A DNA stretch of 64,000 nt from Petrimonas sp. (GCA_012839475.1 DUNG01000020.1:248001-312000); one strand, 5' to 3'. Counted from the stretch's first letter, positions 35,607 through 43,975 are shown. The notes: a model not told the origin generated them from the sequence alone. Numbers and translations: made by a program.

Positions 35607-37019
35607 ATGAAAAATATCTGCTTTTACTTTCAAGTACACCAACCCTTTAGACTAAAAAGGTACCGTTTCTTCAATATTGGTAACGATCACTACTACTACG
35701 ATGATTTCGCCAATGAAGAGATTTTGCAACAGATAGCCGCCCGCTCCTTTATCCCGGCGAACCAGATGTTACTCGACCTGATTAATCAGAACAAAGGGAA
35801 ATTCAAGGTGGCGTTCTCCATTTCGGGAGTGGCACTGGAGCAAATGGAGATTTACACCCCCGAGGTGATCGACGGGTTCCGTGAGTTGAGCAAGACCGGG
35901 CAGGTTGAATTCCTGACCGAGACCTATGCCCACTCGCTGGCCAGCCTCTTCGATCCGGAGGAGTTCCAGGTACAGGTCAAACAGCACGCCAGTAGAATCG
36001 AGATGCTGTTCGGTCAAAAACCGACCGTGTTCCGCAACACGGAACTCATCTACTCGAACGACATTGCCGAAGCCGTGTACGATCTGGGATTCACCAAGAT
36101 GATAACTGAGGGAGCCAAGCATGTCCTCGGGTGGAAAAGCCCCAACTACGTTTACCAGGCAGAGAACACTCCAAAGCTAAAGTTGCTGCTCAAGAACAGC
36201 CGCTTTAGCGACGACATCGCCTACCGGTTCTCGAACTACGGCTGGAGCGAGTACCCCCTCACCGCGGATAAGTACATTTCGTGGATCGCAGCTACCCCAA
36301 AGGAGGAGCAGGTAATCAACCTCTTTATGAATTACGAGACGTTCGGTAACCTGCAGCCGGCCCACAGCGGCATCTTCGAATTCATGAAGGCGTTACCCAA
36401 GTTCGCGGCCGAAAAGGGAATCGGATTTGTTACCCCCTCAGAGGCGTTAGACAAGCTGAAGCCGATTGGTACGCTGAGCGTGCCAAACACCATCTCATGG
36501 GCTGATGAAGAGCGTGACGTGAGTGCATGGCTAGGGAACGAGCTCCAAAAAAGCGCGTTAAACGCGCTCTACGAAGTGGGTGAACGGGTGCGCCTCTGTA
36601 CCGATAGGCGGCTCAAGCAGGATTGGCTCTACTTACAAACCAGCGACCACTTCCACTACATGTCTACCAAGCATTTCGGGAGCGGCGAAAGTCAGTTTAG
36701 TCCCTACATGTCGCCCTACGATGCCTTCAACAACTACATGAACGTGCTGAGCGACTTTATCGTCAGGGTGAAAGCTCAGTATCCCGACACGGTAGGTAAC
36801 GAGGAACTCAACGCGTTGCTGACCACCATCCATAACCAGGAGATGGAGATCAAGAAGCTGCAGACAAAGCTGAAGACGGTATTAAGCAGCAACGAGGAGC
36901 AGCTGGTCGAGAAGTCGGTGAAAAAAGAACCGGTGAAAAAAGCACCAGTAAAAAAGAATCCAGCAAAAAAAGAACCGGTGAAAAAAGAACCGGTGAAAAA
37001 AGAACCGCGAACCAAATAA
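35607..37019 (+). CDS. GH57 alpha-amylase-like protein with Lys/Pro-rich tail
   Basis: The 470-residue protein shows GH57 conserved regions: FYFQVHQPF at the start, QVEFLTETYAHSL, FRNTELIYSNDIA (nucleophile Glu) and NLFMNYETFGN. In active GH57 alpha-amylases the last block normally reads DYETFG, its Asp being the acid/base; here that position is Asn. The protein may therefore be a non-hydrolytic homologue or have altered chemistry. The C-terminus is a (KKEPV)-type repeat. The start at 35607 fits family N-termini; an ATG at 35580 overlapping the previous stop (ATGA) is an alternative that adds nine residues. Confidence 0.82.
   Translation: MKNICFYFQVHQPFRLKRYRFFNIGNDHYYYDDFANEEILQQIAARSFIPANQMLLDLINQNKGKFKVAFSISGVALEQMEIYTPEVIDGFRELSKTGQVEFLTETYAHSLASLFDPEEFQVQVKQHASRIEMLFGQKPTVFRNTELIYSNDIAEAVYDLGFTKMITEGAKHVLGWKSPNYVYQAENTPKLKLLLKNSRFSDDIAYRFSNYGWSEYPLTADKYISWIAATPKEEQVINLFMNYETFGNLQPAHSGIFEFMKALPKFAAEKGIGFVTPSEALDKLKPIGTLSVPNTISWADEERDVSAWLGNELQKSALNALYEVGERVRLCTDRRLKQDWLYLQTSDHFHYMSTKHFGSGESQFSPYMSPYDAFNNYMNVLSDFIVRVKAQYPDTVGNEELNALLTTIHNQEMEIKKLQTKLKTVLSSNEEQLVEKSVKKEPVKKAPVKKNPAKKEPVKKEPVKKEPRTK
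36918..37007 (+). repeat. Six tandem 15-bp units encoding a VKKEP-type tail
   Basis: Six in-frame 15-bp units (consensus GTGAAAAAAGAACCG) encode V-K-K-(E/A/N)-P five-residue repeats at the end of the GH57 protein. The first, fifth and sixth units are nearly identical, with A-runs of six or seven, making copy-number slippage likely. Confidence 0.9.
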
Positions 37020-37080
37020 TGTAATGGTTCACGGCCCTTTCATTGGCTTACGGCCTGACTGTAATTGCTTTACAAAACCT

Positions 37081-37119
37081 ATCGACCCCGCCTGATCGTA
37101 ACTGACAAGCGGGGTCGAT
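37081..37119. terminator. Bidirectional terminator between GH57 and rny genes
   Basis: Perfect 11-bp inverted repeat, ATCGACCCCGC (37081-37091) and GCGGGGTCGAT (37109-37119), with a 17-base loop, midway between convergent genes. T-rich stretches follow at a short distance on both strands (TTTACAGTTACTTTTT on plus, GGTTTTG on minus). Confidence 0.7.
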
Positions 37120-37136
37120 GGGTTTACAGTTACTTT

Positions 37137-38666
37137 TTACTTCGCGTAACTCACGGCACGTGTTTCGCGAATCACCGTGATCTTCACCTGACCGGGATAG
37201 GTCATCTCGGTCTGTATCTCCCGGGCGATTTCCGCCGAGAGCTTCTCGGTATCCTTATCGTCGATCTTATCGGCTCCCACGATCACGCGGAGTTCACGGC
37301 CTGCCTGTATCGCGTAGGTCTTCACCACACCGGGATAAGAGAGTGCCAGTTGTTCAAGGTCGTTCAACCGCTTGATATACGCCTCCACGATCTCTCGCCG
37401 TGCCCCCGGGCGGGCACCTGAAATGGCATCGCACACCTGCACGATAGGCGCCAAAAGTGTGGTCATCTCCACCTCGTCGTGGTGTGCGCCGATGGCGTTA
37501 CAGATATCCGGTTTCTCCTTATACTTCTCTGCCAGCTTCATCCCCAGGATCGCGTGCGGCAACTCCGGCTCATCATCTGGTACCTTACCAATATCATGCA
37601 GCAAACCGGCTCGCTTCGCCCTCTTGGGGTTCAATCCCAGCTCCGCGGCCATGATCGCGCAGAGGTTAGCCGTTTCCCGGGAGTGCTGCAACAGGTTCTG
37701 GCCATACGAAGAGCGGTACTTCATCTTCCCCACCATCCGGATTAGCTCCGGGTGTAATCCGTGAATCCCTAGGTCAATCATGGTTCGTTTCCCGGTCTCC
37801 ACGATCTCCTCCTCGATTTGTTTCTTCACCTTCGATACCACTTCCTCAATGCGGGCAGGGTGTATGCGCCCATCGGCCACCAACTGGTGAAGAGAGAGGC
37901 GGGCTATTTCACGCCTTACTGGATCAAAACCTGACAGGACGATGGCCTCAGGGGTGTCGTCCACGACGATCTCCACGCCCGTAGCTGCCTCCAATGCCCT
38001 GATATTGCGCCCCTCGCGACCAATGATACGTCCTTTCACCTCATCGGAGTCGATGTGAAACACCGTGACCGCATTCTCGATAGAGGTCTCGGTCGCTACC
38101 CGCTGAATCGCCTGGACGACGATCCGTTTCGCCTCCTTATTAGCGGAAAGCCGGGCATCCTCCATGATGTCATTGACGTACGACTGGGCATCAGCCTTGG
38201 CCTCCTCCTTTAACGACTGCACGAGGCGCTCTTTCGCCTCTTCTGCCGAGAGCCCGGAGATGGTTTCCAACCTTTCGACAGACTGCCGGTGTACCCGCTC
38301 CAGCTCAGCCCCCTTCTTATCCAGAAACTCTTGCTGGTTCATCAAGTTGGCCCGTACCTCCTCCACTTCGGCATTCTTTTTATTCAACTCCTCCTGCCGC
38401 TGGTTGAGGGTCATCTCACGCTGCTTTAGCCTGTTCTCGTTGTTTTGAAGTTTCGTGGCGCGTGCGTTGGCCTGCTTCTCCGCTTCGGTCTTCATGGCCA
38501 AAGCATCCTCCTTCGCCTCCAACAAGATCTTCTTTTTTATCACTTCGGCATCCTTCTCCGCATCGCTTAAAATGTTCTGGGCGCGGGAATTGGCCATCTT
38601 ACCGGTCACGTACCATGCAATCGCTGCACCAATGATCAAACCGATAATTCCTATCACTATTTCCAT
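37137..38666 (-). CDS. rny: Ribonuclease Y
   Basis: The 509-residue protein has an N-terminal membrane anchor ([18 protein letters not shown]), a long charged coiled coil (about 30-200, rich in Glu/Lys/Gln), a KH RNA-binding domain with [15 protein letters not shown], and an HD domain with LLQHSRE, LLHDIGK and GAHHDE metal-binding motifs. RNase Y is a membrane-bound endoribonuclease that starts mRNA decay in many bacteria. The ATG at 38666 is chosen; an upstream in-frame extension runs through structured leader sequence and lacks family support. zapA lies 188 bp upstream with a terminator between. Confidence 0.96.
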   Translation of the reverse strand: MEIVIGIIGLIIGAAIAWYVTGKMANSRAQNILSDAEKDAEVIKKKILLEAKEDALAMKTEAEKQANARATKLQNNENRLKQREMTLNQRQEELNKKNAEVEEVRANLMNQQEFLDKKGAELERVHRQSVERLETISGLSAEEAKERLVQSLKEEAKADAQSYVNDIMEDARLSANKEAKRIVVQAIQRVATETSIENAVTVFHIDSDEVKGRIIGREGRNIRALEAATGVEIVVDDTPEAIVLSGFDPVRREIARLSLHQLVADGRIHPARIEEVVSKVKKQIEEEIVETGKRTMIDLGIHGLHPELIRMVGKMKYRSSYGQNLLQHSRETANLCAIMAAELGLNPKRAKRAGLLHDIGKVPDDEPELPHAILGMKLAEKYKEKPDICNAIGAHHDEVEMTTLLAPIVQVCDAISGARPGARREIVEAYIKRLNDLEQLALSYPGVVKTYAIQAGRELRVIVGADKIDDKDTEKLSAEIAREIQTEMTYPGQVKITVIRETRAVSYAK

Positions 38667-38704
38667 ATCACCTGTTATTAAATTAAAATGGTTTATTATC
38701 CTCT

Positions 38705-38744
38705 CCCGGCGACGAACCGCACTCCGATACGCGTTGTATCCGGG
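38705..38744 (-). promoter_or_regulatory. Structured leader candidate of rny
   Basis: On the minus strand a CCCGG ... CCGGG closing helix encloses a GATAC-AACGC-GTATC hairpin and a GC-rich loop, between the zapA terminator and the rny start. It could be a 5' untranslated control structure. No exact TAnnTTTG promoter box was found upstream, so the transcript start is unknown. Confidence 0.3.
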
Positions 38745-38765
38745 AAGGATATTACCCTTGATTCC

Positions 38766-38819
38766 AAAAAAAATCGCACCCAATTGCCTGCATCGCTTTC
38801 CATGCAAACAAAAGGTGCG
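38766..38819 (-). terminator. Terminator of the coiled-coil-zapA operon
   Basis: On the minus strand CGCACC (38819-38814) pairs with GGTGCG (38780-38775), with an inner TGCAT/ATGCA stem (38806-38802 with 38793-38789), followed directly by ATTTTTTTT (38774-38766). A strong, two-tier terminator 35 bp past the zapA stop. Confidence 0.75.
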
Positions 38820-38854
38820 TTCACGTTGAGAACCGCGCTTGGGTTAGCAATGCG

Positions 38855-39157
38855 CTATCTCTTTAGATAATCATCCAACTCACTGATTAATGAATCGATC
38901 TTATCTTCGAAGGGTTTCGTGTTATTCTTATCTCCCAGAGTAAAATTCTCTGCCACTGCCTGAATGGCCGTCATAGCCAAAAAGTCCTGTGTCGTTAAGG
39001 GTGAGCTAGCCCCCCCATATACAACCCGGTATTGGTTGATCTTTATGTTTATTCTCTTGGCGGCTTCTCGAAAGGCCTGCTCTTCTGACCTCTTGATCTT
39101 TAGCGGATATTTCCGATCAGCAACCTCTAACGTCAATAAAAATTTCTCGTCGCCCAT
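38855..39157 (-). CDS. zapA: Cell division protein ZapA
   Basis: The 100-residue protein has the ZapA layout: a short N-terminal beta domain (KFLLTLEVADRKYPLKIKR), the EEQAFREAAKRIN helix and a C-terminal coiled coil ending in a charged helix (DSLISELDDYLK). ZapA binds and cross-links FtsZ filaments at the division site. The ATG at 39157 is used; a GTG immediately before it is also in frame. It follows the coiled-coil gene by 19 bp, forming a two-gene operon with the promoter at 39487-39518, and a terminator separates it from rny. Confidence 0.88.
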   Translation of the reverse strand: MGDEKFLLTLEVADRKYPLKIKRSEEQAFREAAKRINIKINQYRVVYGGASSPLTTQDFLAMTAIQAVAENFTLGDKNNTKPFEDKIDSLISELDDYLKR

Positions 39158-39176
39158 CACATAAATTCCTAAACCT

Positions 39177-39467
39177 TCACGTCAATAAATTTATGCATTT
39201 GTCTACTTCCCGCACCAATTTCGACAGTTTATCCCTGGCCACCTCCACGTCGACCGATGCCGCCGTGATGGTCCTGGCAGTTTTTAAACCATCATATCTC
39301 GCTTTCAACTGGCGCAAGTCATTCAACACCGCATCGACCTGTTTCTGCTTCGATTGAATCTCCGATTTTAACCGGTCATTCTCATCTTTCAGGGAGTCGC
39401 ATAGAAACATCACTTGCTTCACACGCACTTCCAAATCGACAAGCAGTTTATCATGTTCCTCGGCCAT
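39177..39467 (-). CDS. Small coiled-coil protein upstream of zapA
   Basis: The 96-residue cytoplasmic protein is almost entirely helical, with heptad-like spacing through residues 8-70 (VDLEVRVKQVMFLCDSLKDE, then QKQVDAVLNDLRQLKARY) and no enzyme motif. Position just before zapA and its coiled-coil nature suggest a ZapB-like or other division-associated partner, but no signature proves it. The ATG at 39467 lies 20 bp after an excellent promoter; a longer frame further upstream would read through that promoter and is rejected. Confidence 0.75.
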   Translation of the reverse strand: MAEEHDKLLVDLEVRVKQVMFLCDSLKDENDRLKSEIQSKQKQVDAVLNDLRQLKARYDGLKTARTITAASVDVEVARDKLSKLVREVDKCINLLT

Positions 39468-39486
39468 ATGAAAACAAAAATCCACG

Positions 39487-39518
39487 CAAATATACGGATT
39501 GCATGAGACTTTCACAAA
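39487..39518 (-). promoter_or_regulatory. Promoter of the coiled-coil-zapA operon
   Basis: On the minus strand TTTG (39518-39515), a 20-bp spacer, then TATATTTG (39494-39487), both boxes exact. The start codon is 20 bp downstream. Confidence 0.75.
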
Positions 39519-39538
39519 TTTATTCCCCGTTTTTTGTC

Positions 39539-39546
39539 TATTTTTG
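39539..39546 (+). promoter_or_regulatory. -7 box directly before the B3/4 gene
   Basis: TATTTTTG, an exact TAnnTTTG, ends only 6 bp before the ATG at 39553. Transcription starting at the usual distance would begin at or next to the start codon, implying a leaderless mRNA. The -33 position has only TTTA. Confidence 0.5.
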
Positions 39547-39552
39547 TGAAAT

Positions 39553-40224
39553 ATGGAACTACGGAACATTACACTCAGCGAAGAGATAAAACAGGCATGC
39601 CCGGTTCTACATGTGGCCGCGGTTGGCTGTGAAGTGACCAACTCCCCCTACAATGACGAACTGTGGGAGGAGATCGACGCATTTACCATGCACTTCACCA
39701 GTAGCTATACGATGGAAAAGATTAAAAAACGGCCGCCCATCCATGCGACGCGGCAGGTGTACAAAATGTTAGGTAAAGATCCCAACCGGTACCGACCAGC
39801 AGGAGAGGCACTCTGCAGGCGTATCCTCAAGGGGCAACCGCTCTACCAGATAGACACCCTGGTGGACCTGATCAACCTGCTCTCCCTGAAAACCGGCTAC
39901 TCCATCGGCGGGTTTGATGATGACACCATCCAGGGTGACCTGACCCTTGGTGTAGGTAAGGCGGGGGAAAGGTTCGAGGCGATTGGCCGAGGCCTCCTCA
40001 ATATCGAGGGACTACCGGTCTACCGCGACGCGGTAGGGGGTATCGGCACACCCACGAGCGACGAAGAGCGCACGAAAATCTCTGCCCAGACCACCCGCCT
40101 GTTGATGCTTATCAACGGCTACTCGGGCAAGGAGGGACTAATGGAAGCCGCGGAGTACGCGACGGAACTCTTGCAGAAATACGCTATGGCAAAAAATATG
40201 CAGGTGAAGCTGGTGAGCGGCTGA
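39553..40224 (+). CDS. B3/B4 tRNA-binding domain protein
   Basis: The 223-residue protein consists of a single B3/4 domain, otherwise found inside the beta subunit of phenylalanyl-tRNA synthetase: RPPIHATRQVYKMLGKDPNRYRPA (split here by a conserved basic patch), LVDLINLLSLKTGYSIGGFD and a C-terminal DAVGGIGTPTSDEERT block. Free-standing forms are common and are suspected to act on tRNA or in amino-acid editing, but their reaction is unknown. It is divergent from the coiled-coil-zapA operon. The mRNA may be leaderless. Confidence 0.85.
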   Translation: MELRNITLSEEIKQACPVLHVAAVGCEVTNSPYNDELWEEIDAFTMHFTSSYTMEKIKKRPPIHATRQVYKMLGKDPNRYRPAGEALCRRILKGQPLYQIDTLVDLINLLSLKTGYSIGGFDDDTIQGDLTLGVGKAGERFEAIGRGLLNIEGLPVYRDAVGGIGTPTSDEERTKISAQTTRLLMLINGYSGKEGLMEAAEYATELLQKYAMAKNMQVKLVSG

Positions 40225-40362
40225 GTGGCCAAGTGAGTGAAAGACAGACAAAGCGACTGGACGAGTGAGCCGCTAAACAACTGACCGACAAGGCAGACTG
40301 AACGAACAAGGCGCGAAATGGCTGACGACCGGGCAGCCGTTCAGCTGAGACGTTTGTAAGCC
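40225..40362. other. Noncoding gap with quasi-periodic GACTGA/GAACGA sequence
   Basis: The gap between the B3/4 gene and the convergent histidine kinase gene holds repeated variants of the words GACTG, GAGTGA, GACCGACAAGG and GAACGAACAAGG at irregular 8-30 bp spacing. It resembles a decayed simple repeat rather than a gene or terminator. Confidence 0.35.
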
Positions 40363-41517
40363 TCAATTTTTGGGCAACCGGATCCGGAACGTTGTCCCTT
40401 TGCCCGGTTCCGATCGTCTCACGAAGATCTTACCGCCATGATTCTCCTCCACGATTCGCTTCACGAGCGATAACCCCAGCCCCCATCCCCGCTCCTTGGT
40501 GGTGTAGCCGGGTAAAAAGATCGCTTTGAACTGCGATTTCGATAACCCCTTTCCGGTATCAGTAACATCTAAAAAAACAAACCGCCCCTTTTCCGAAACC
40601 GTATAGGTGATAACTCCCTGTCCCTGCATGGCGTCCACCCCGTTTTTGGTAAGGTTTTCGATGACCCAGTCAAAAAGTGGCCCGTTTAGGTTGACCATCA
40701 CCGGGTCTGCGGGTAACTCTTGTTTAAAGGTCACCTCTTTGGAAACCCGTTGCTCCATGTAGCTTATCGCATTCTGAACTGCTTCCCGAATATCAGTTCT
40801 ATCCAATCCCGAGGCGGAACCAATTTTCGAGAAACGCTCCGCGATTATCTGCAGCCGATCCACATCCTTGTCGATTTCAGACAGCAACACGGGATCTACC
40901 TCCTTTAGTTTCAAGTACTCTATCCACGCCATCAGTGATGAGATAGGCGTACCCAGCTGATGGGCCGTCTCTTTTGACAGTCCCACCCAGAGCCGATTCT
41001 GCTCCGCGCGGCGGGAGCGATTGAGCGCAAGGAATGCGAGGCCCACAAACAGGGTAATAACCAACAACTGGAGGTATGGGAATAGTTGCAGCTTCTTGAG
41101 CAGAAGCGAGTCATCGTAGTAGAGCAGCTGGTTCATCCCCTGCAGTTCGATGGGGCGGTGCTTCCGCTCGAACCGCATCATCTCCCGTATCAAGAAGGCT
41201 TCCGCATCCCTTTCGGGAATTTTCAGGTTGCGAGATGATACCACCTCACCGCTCGTCTTGTCGTACAGGATCAAGGGTATGGTCGTGTTCCCCTCCAGCA
41301 CGCGAAGCACCAACGACATATCCATGTCGCTTTCATCCGCCATCGATTCGGACACCAAGGTTTCGGTAGCCAGCGCCCACACCTCCATCTTCTCCCGCTC
41401 CTCCTCCGCCAAATCGCTCACCAAGCGATTCGACAAGAGCAGCGACAACAGTGCTACCAACAGCGCCATGCTGACAAACAGGTAGGTGAGCGATTGTCGG
41501 GATTGAATAGGAAGCAT
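40363..41517 (-). CDS. Membrane sensor histidine kinase (orphan)
   Basis: The 384-residue protein has two membrane helices (about 10-30 and 148-166) enclosing a 115-residue extracytoplasmic sensor region, then a dimerisation/phosphoacceptor helix with ETAHQLGTPISSLMAW (H186) and an ATP-binding domain with NLTKNGVDAM (N box), DTGKGL (G1) and GLGLSLVKRI (G2). The H box is HQLGTP rather than the common HELRTP, and no HAMP linker is obvious. No response regulator gene is adjacent. The ATG at 41517 is chosen over an upstream TTG. Stimulus unknown. Confidence 0.88.
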   Translation of the reverse strand: MLPIQSRQSLTYLFVSMALLVALLSLLLSNRLVSDLAEEEREKMEVWALATETLVSESMADESDMDMSLVLRVLEGNTTIPLILYDKTSGEVVSSRNLKIPERDAEAFLIREMMRFERKHRPIELQGMNQLLYYDDSLLLKKLQLFPYLQLLVITLFVGLAFLALNRSRRAEQNRLWVGLSKETAHQLGTPISSLMAWIEYLKLKEVDPVLLSEIDKDVDRLQIIAERFSKIGSASGLDRTDIREAVQNAISYMEQRVSKEVTFKQELPADPVMVNLNGPLFDWVIENLTKNGVDAMQGQGVITYTVSEKGRFVFLDVTDTGKGLSKSQFKAIFLPGYTTKERGWGLGLSLVKRIVEENHGGKIFVRRSEPGKGTTFRIRLPKN

Positions 41518-41667
41518 AAGAATCAAAAGTGTTGCGTAGTAAAACTTTGCCGAGCGACGACAGAAAAGACAGCGAAGCTGAAAAGCGATTATTAAAGAAA
41601 CTTTTTTAAGTGAACAACTTTGGAAACCGTGGAATGGAAAAATTAAAGAGCACGGGAGCGCGGGACT

Positions 41668-43131
41668 TCAGGAACGATAATCAATCACTCGCGGAACCTG
41701 TTCCGGTGGATAACTGCTACGGATGCGCCACGCGGCGGGATACAAGTTGTTCGCCCGGTTACCCACGTTCTTAGCGAAGCCAATCGGTTCACCCTCGTAG
41801 GTTAGCAGCAGTATGCCCCTGGGTGCAGCGGGAAGCACGGCTGCCTCTTTCCGGAGGTAGGCGATCGCTTGGGGGTAGGTCAGTGGAAAGCGGGGAAAGG
41901 CCTCAGGATGTAACTCCCTACTCAACGCCAAGGCCTGCGATGGGATAACGCTCCCTCTTTTCTCCTCTCCCACCTCGACTCCCATGGTCACCACCTTCAA
42001 TCTTTCTGCCAAGTCGATCATTTTTTCAGCATGTTCAACGGGAAGTGCGAACACCCGACCTTCCCATTCCAAAAGATGAAATGCATCGGGATCCCGAAGG
42101 AACGAAACAAAAGCCGACTGCTCTTTCAAGAACCGGAATTGCCCCTTGTTGTTTCTCTTTTTATGATTCCTCTCTGTTGCATCCCTTCCCCTATCAAACC
42201 TGTTATCATTGTCCCTACGACCACCTTCCCCTATCATACCGTTGTCCACGGGCTTCTGTAAGATAAAGAGGGAGAGCCCCTCCCCCCTAGCTCGATGGGG
42301 GAAAAAGCGGTACCCGGGTGTTCGCTCGTCAAACGACGGGGCAATACCCCACTCCGCTTCTGTCTCCACTTGAACAAACCGGGCAGCGGTAGAACGAGCC
42401 AGCTCCAATACCACCCGCTCGTTTTCAATCACGTTAAAGGTGCAGGTGCTGTACAAAAGGAAGCCCCCCGGTTTAAGCGCTGGCCAGACATCGTTCAAAA
42501 TGCTTTTTTGCCGCTCGGCGCACCGCATCACGTTGTCATGTGACCACTCTGCCACGGCCACCTCCTCTTTACGGAACATCCCTTCACCCGAGCAGGGGGC
42601 ATCCACCAGTATCAGGTCGAAAGCATGGTGCAAAGAACCGAAATCGGAAGCGCTGTTATTCGTAACCACCACGTGGGGATTTCCCTGCTTGATTACCGTT
42701 TCGGCAAGCACGTTCGCCCGCTGCCGTACCACCTCGTTGGCTACCAGCAGGCTGCCATCAGGCAGCGCCGACAGCAGGGCGAGCGACTTGCCACCCGGGG
42801 CCGCGCACAAGTCGAGACAGACTACGGGCTCGGCTAACAGTTCCCTGACCACGTGCTCCACGAACATGGAGGAGGCCTCTTGCACGTAGTACATTCCCGC
42901 GTGCAGCAGGGGGTCAAACGTGAAGGGGAGTCGCTCTTCCAGGTAGTACCCCCATCGCGACCAAGGCACGGGCTCAGTCGGGACAAGAAGCTTGGTATCT
43001 GGGTTTGTCTTAAACGGGTTCAGTCGGATACTCACCACCGGCTCACCATCCAGGGCAGCCAGGAAGGGTCCAATCTCATCACCCAAGTAGGTCTCCATTG
43101 AACCGATAAAGTCAAGGGGCAGTTTCATCAT
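41668..43131 (-). CDS. RsmF/NOL1-NOP2-Sun family rRNA cytosine-C5 methyltransferase
   Basis: The 487-residue protein has an N-terminal RNA-binding part (VSIRLNPFKT), a SAM-binding core with CLDLCAAPGGKSL, and the two catalytic Cys motifs VDAPCSGEGMFRK and YSTCTFNVIENE. The C-terminal region (from about 345) has a PUA-like and RsmF-type extension (IGFAKNVGNRANNLYPAAWRIRS). It most resembles enzymes making m5C in 16S rRNA. The exact target base is not determinable here. Residues 295-330 form a low-complexity linker rich in Arg, Asn and Asp. Confidence 0.9.
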   Translation of the reverse strand: MMKLPLDFIGSMETYLGDEIGPFLAALDGEPVVSIRLNPFKTNPDTKLLVPTEPVPWSRWGYYLEERLPFTFDPLLHAGMYYVQEASSMFVEHVVRELLAEPVVCLDLCAAPGGKSLALLSALPDGSLLVANEVVRQRANVLAETVIKQGNPHVVVTNNSASDFGSLHHAFDLILVDAPCSGEGMFRKEEVAVAEWSHDNVMRCAERQKSILNDVWPALKPGGFLLYSTCTFNVIENERVVLELARSTAARFVQVETEAEWGIAPSFDERTPGYRFFPHRARGEGLSLFILQKPVDNGMIGEGGRRDNDNRFDRGRDATERNHKKRNNKGQFRFLKEQSAFVSFLRDPDAFHLLEWEGRVFALPVEHAEKMIDLAERLKVVTMGVEVGEEKRGSVIPSQALALSRELHPEAFPRFPLTYPQAIAYLRKEAAVLPAAPRGILLLTYEGEPIGFAKNVGNRANNLYPAAWRIRSSYPPEQVPRVIDYRS

Positions 43132-43165
43132 CTACACGTTTAAACCGATAAGCATGTTGTTACTA

Positions 43166-43173
43166 CAAAGGTA
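43166..43173 (-). promoter_or_regulatory. -7 box of the RsmF-like gene
   Basis: On the minus strand 43173-43166 reads TACCTTTG, an exact TAnnTTTG, 34 bp before the ATG. No TTTG at the expected spacing was found. Confidence 0.5.
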
Positions 43174-43203
43174 CAAGGATTTTTCCGATTTTGATCGTAC
43201 CAA

Positions 43204-43235
43204 TTTGTGGAAAGCGGTTTTTTCATGTATTTTTG
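43204..43235 (+). promoter_or_regulatory. Promoter of the rhomboid-RsmI-like genes
   Basis: TTTG (43204-43207), a 20-bp spacer and TATTTTTG (43228-43235), both exact. The rhomboid ATG is 72 bp downstream; a GGGAAA/TTTTCCC inverted repeat lies in the leader at about 43260-43277. Confidence 0.7.
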
Positions 43236-43307
43236 TCCTTGCTTCCAAAAAATGCTACAGGGAAACAGTTTTCCCTTCTAAGGAATCCCTCATGAAGAGG
43301 TATTGAT

Positions 43308-43964
43308 ATGATTACCGCAACTATCATTGTCATAACGGTGCTTGTCTCCATCCGGGCGTTCAAAGACCATGCGCTGACGGAGAAGCTCATCTTTCACCCC
43401 CCGTCGGTGAAGCAAGGCGAGTGGCACCGGTTGTTTAGCTACGGGGTGTTACATGCCGATTATGCCCACCTCATTTTCAACATGTTCACGCTATACTTCT
43501 TCGGCATGGACATCGAGCGGGCATGCAAATTGACCCTCGGCGAAACCCCGGGTTCTCTCTGCTACATCCTGCTCTACCTCTCCTCCCTCCTGGTCTCCAT
43601 CCTCCCCACTTACTTCAAGCACAGGGAGAACACCTCATATTTCGGACTGGGCGCCTCTGGAGCGGTCTCGGCGATCATCTTCGCGTACATGCTAATCAAC
43701 CCGATGAACTTCATGGGCATCCTCTTTATCCCGATCTACCTTCCGGCGTTCCTTTTCGGTATTATTTTCCTGCTAATATCGCTCGCGCTGGATCGCAAGC
43801 AGACGGGAGGAATCAACCACTCGGCACACATCACCGGGGGAATATACGGAGTAGTTTACATGGCCGTAGTCTTTTTCCTGTTGGCCGATGTAAACCTTGT
43901 GCGTTCGTTCATCGGGAAAATCAGGATTGATTCCCTGTCCAACTTGTTTCATTTCGGTTTTTAA
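43308..43964 (+). CDS. Rhomboid family intramembrane serine protease (second)
   Basis: The 218-residue membrane protein has six helices with HADYAHLIFNMFTLYFFG, catalytic Ser in GLGASGAVSA and catalytic His in HSAHITGGIYG, the full rhomboid dyad. It would cut single-pass membrane proteins in the bilayer. The methylase gene follows 11 bp later, so the two are cotranscribed from the promoter at 43204-43235; a functional link is not evident. Confidence 0.92.
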   Translation: MITATIIVITVLVSIRAFKDHALTEKLIFHPPSVKQGEWHRLFSYGVLHADYAHLIFNMFTLYFFGMDIERACKLTLGETPGSLCYILLYLSSLLVSILPTYFKHRENTSYFGLGASGAVSAIIFAYMLINPMNFMGILFIPIYLPAFLFGIIFLLISLALDRKQTGGINHSAHITGGIYGVVYMAVVFFLLADVNLVRSFIGKIRIDSLSNLFHFGF

Positions 43965-43975
43965 ATAGATTTAGT

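Noticed and set aside
36776-37032. Minus-strand frames rich in Phe/Gly or Leu/Phe opposite the GH57 tail
   Set aside because: They are the complement of the 15-bp repeat; no start signal or family resemblance.
38667-38854. 6S RNA downstream of zapA, as in gammaproteobacteria
   Set aside because: The sequence folds as a terminator plus a small leader, not as one long rod with a central bubble, and no promoter box marks a separate RNA.
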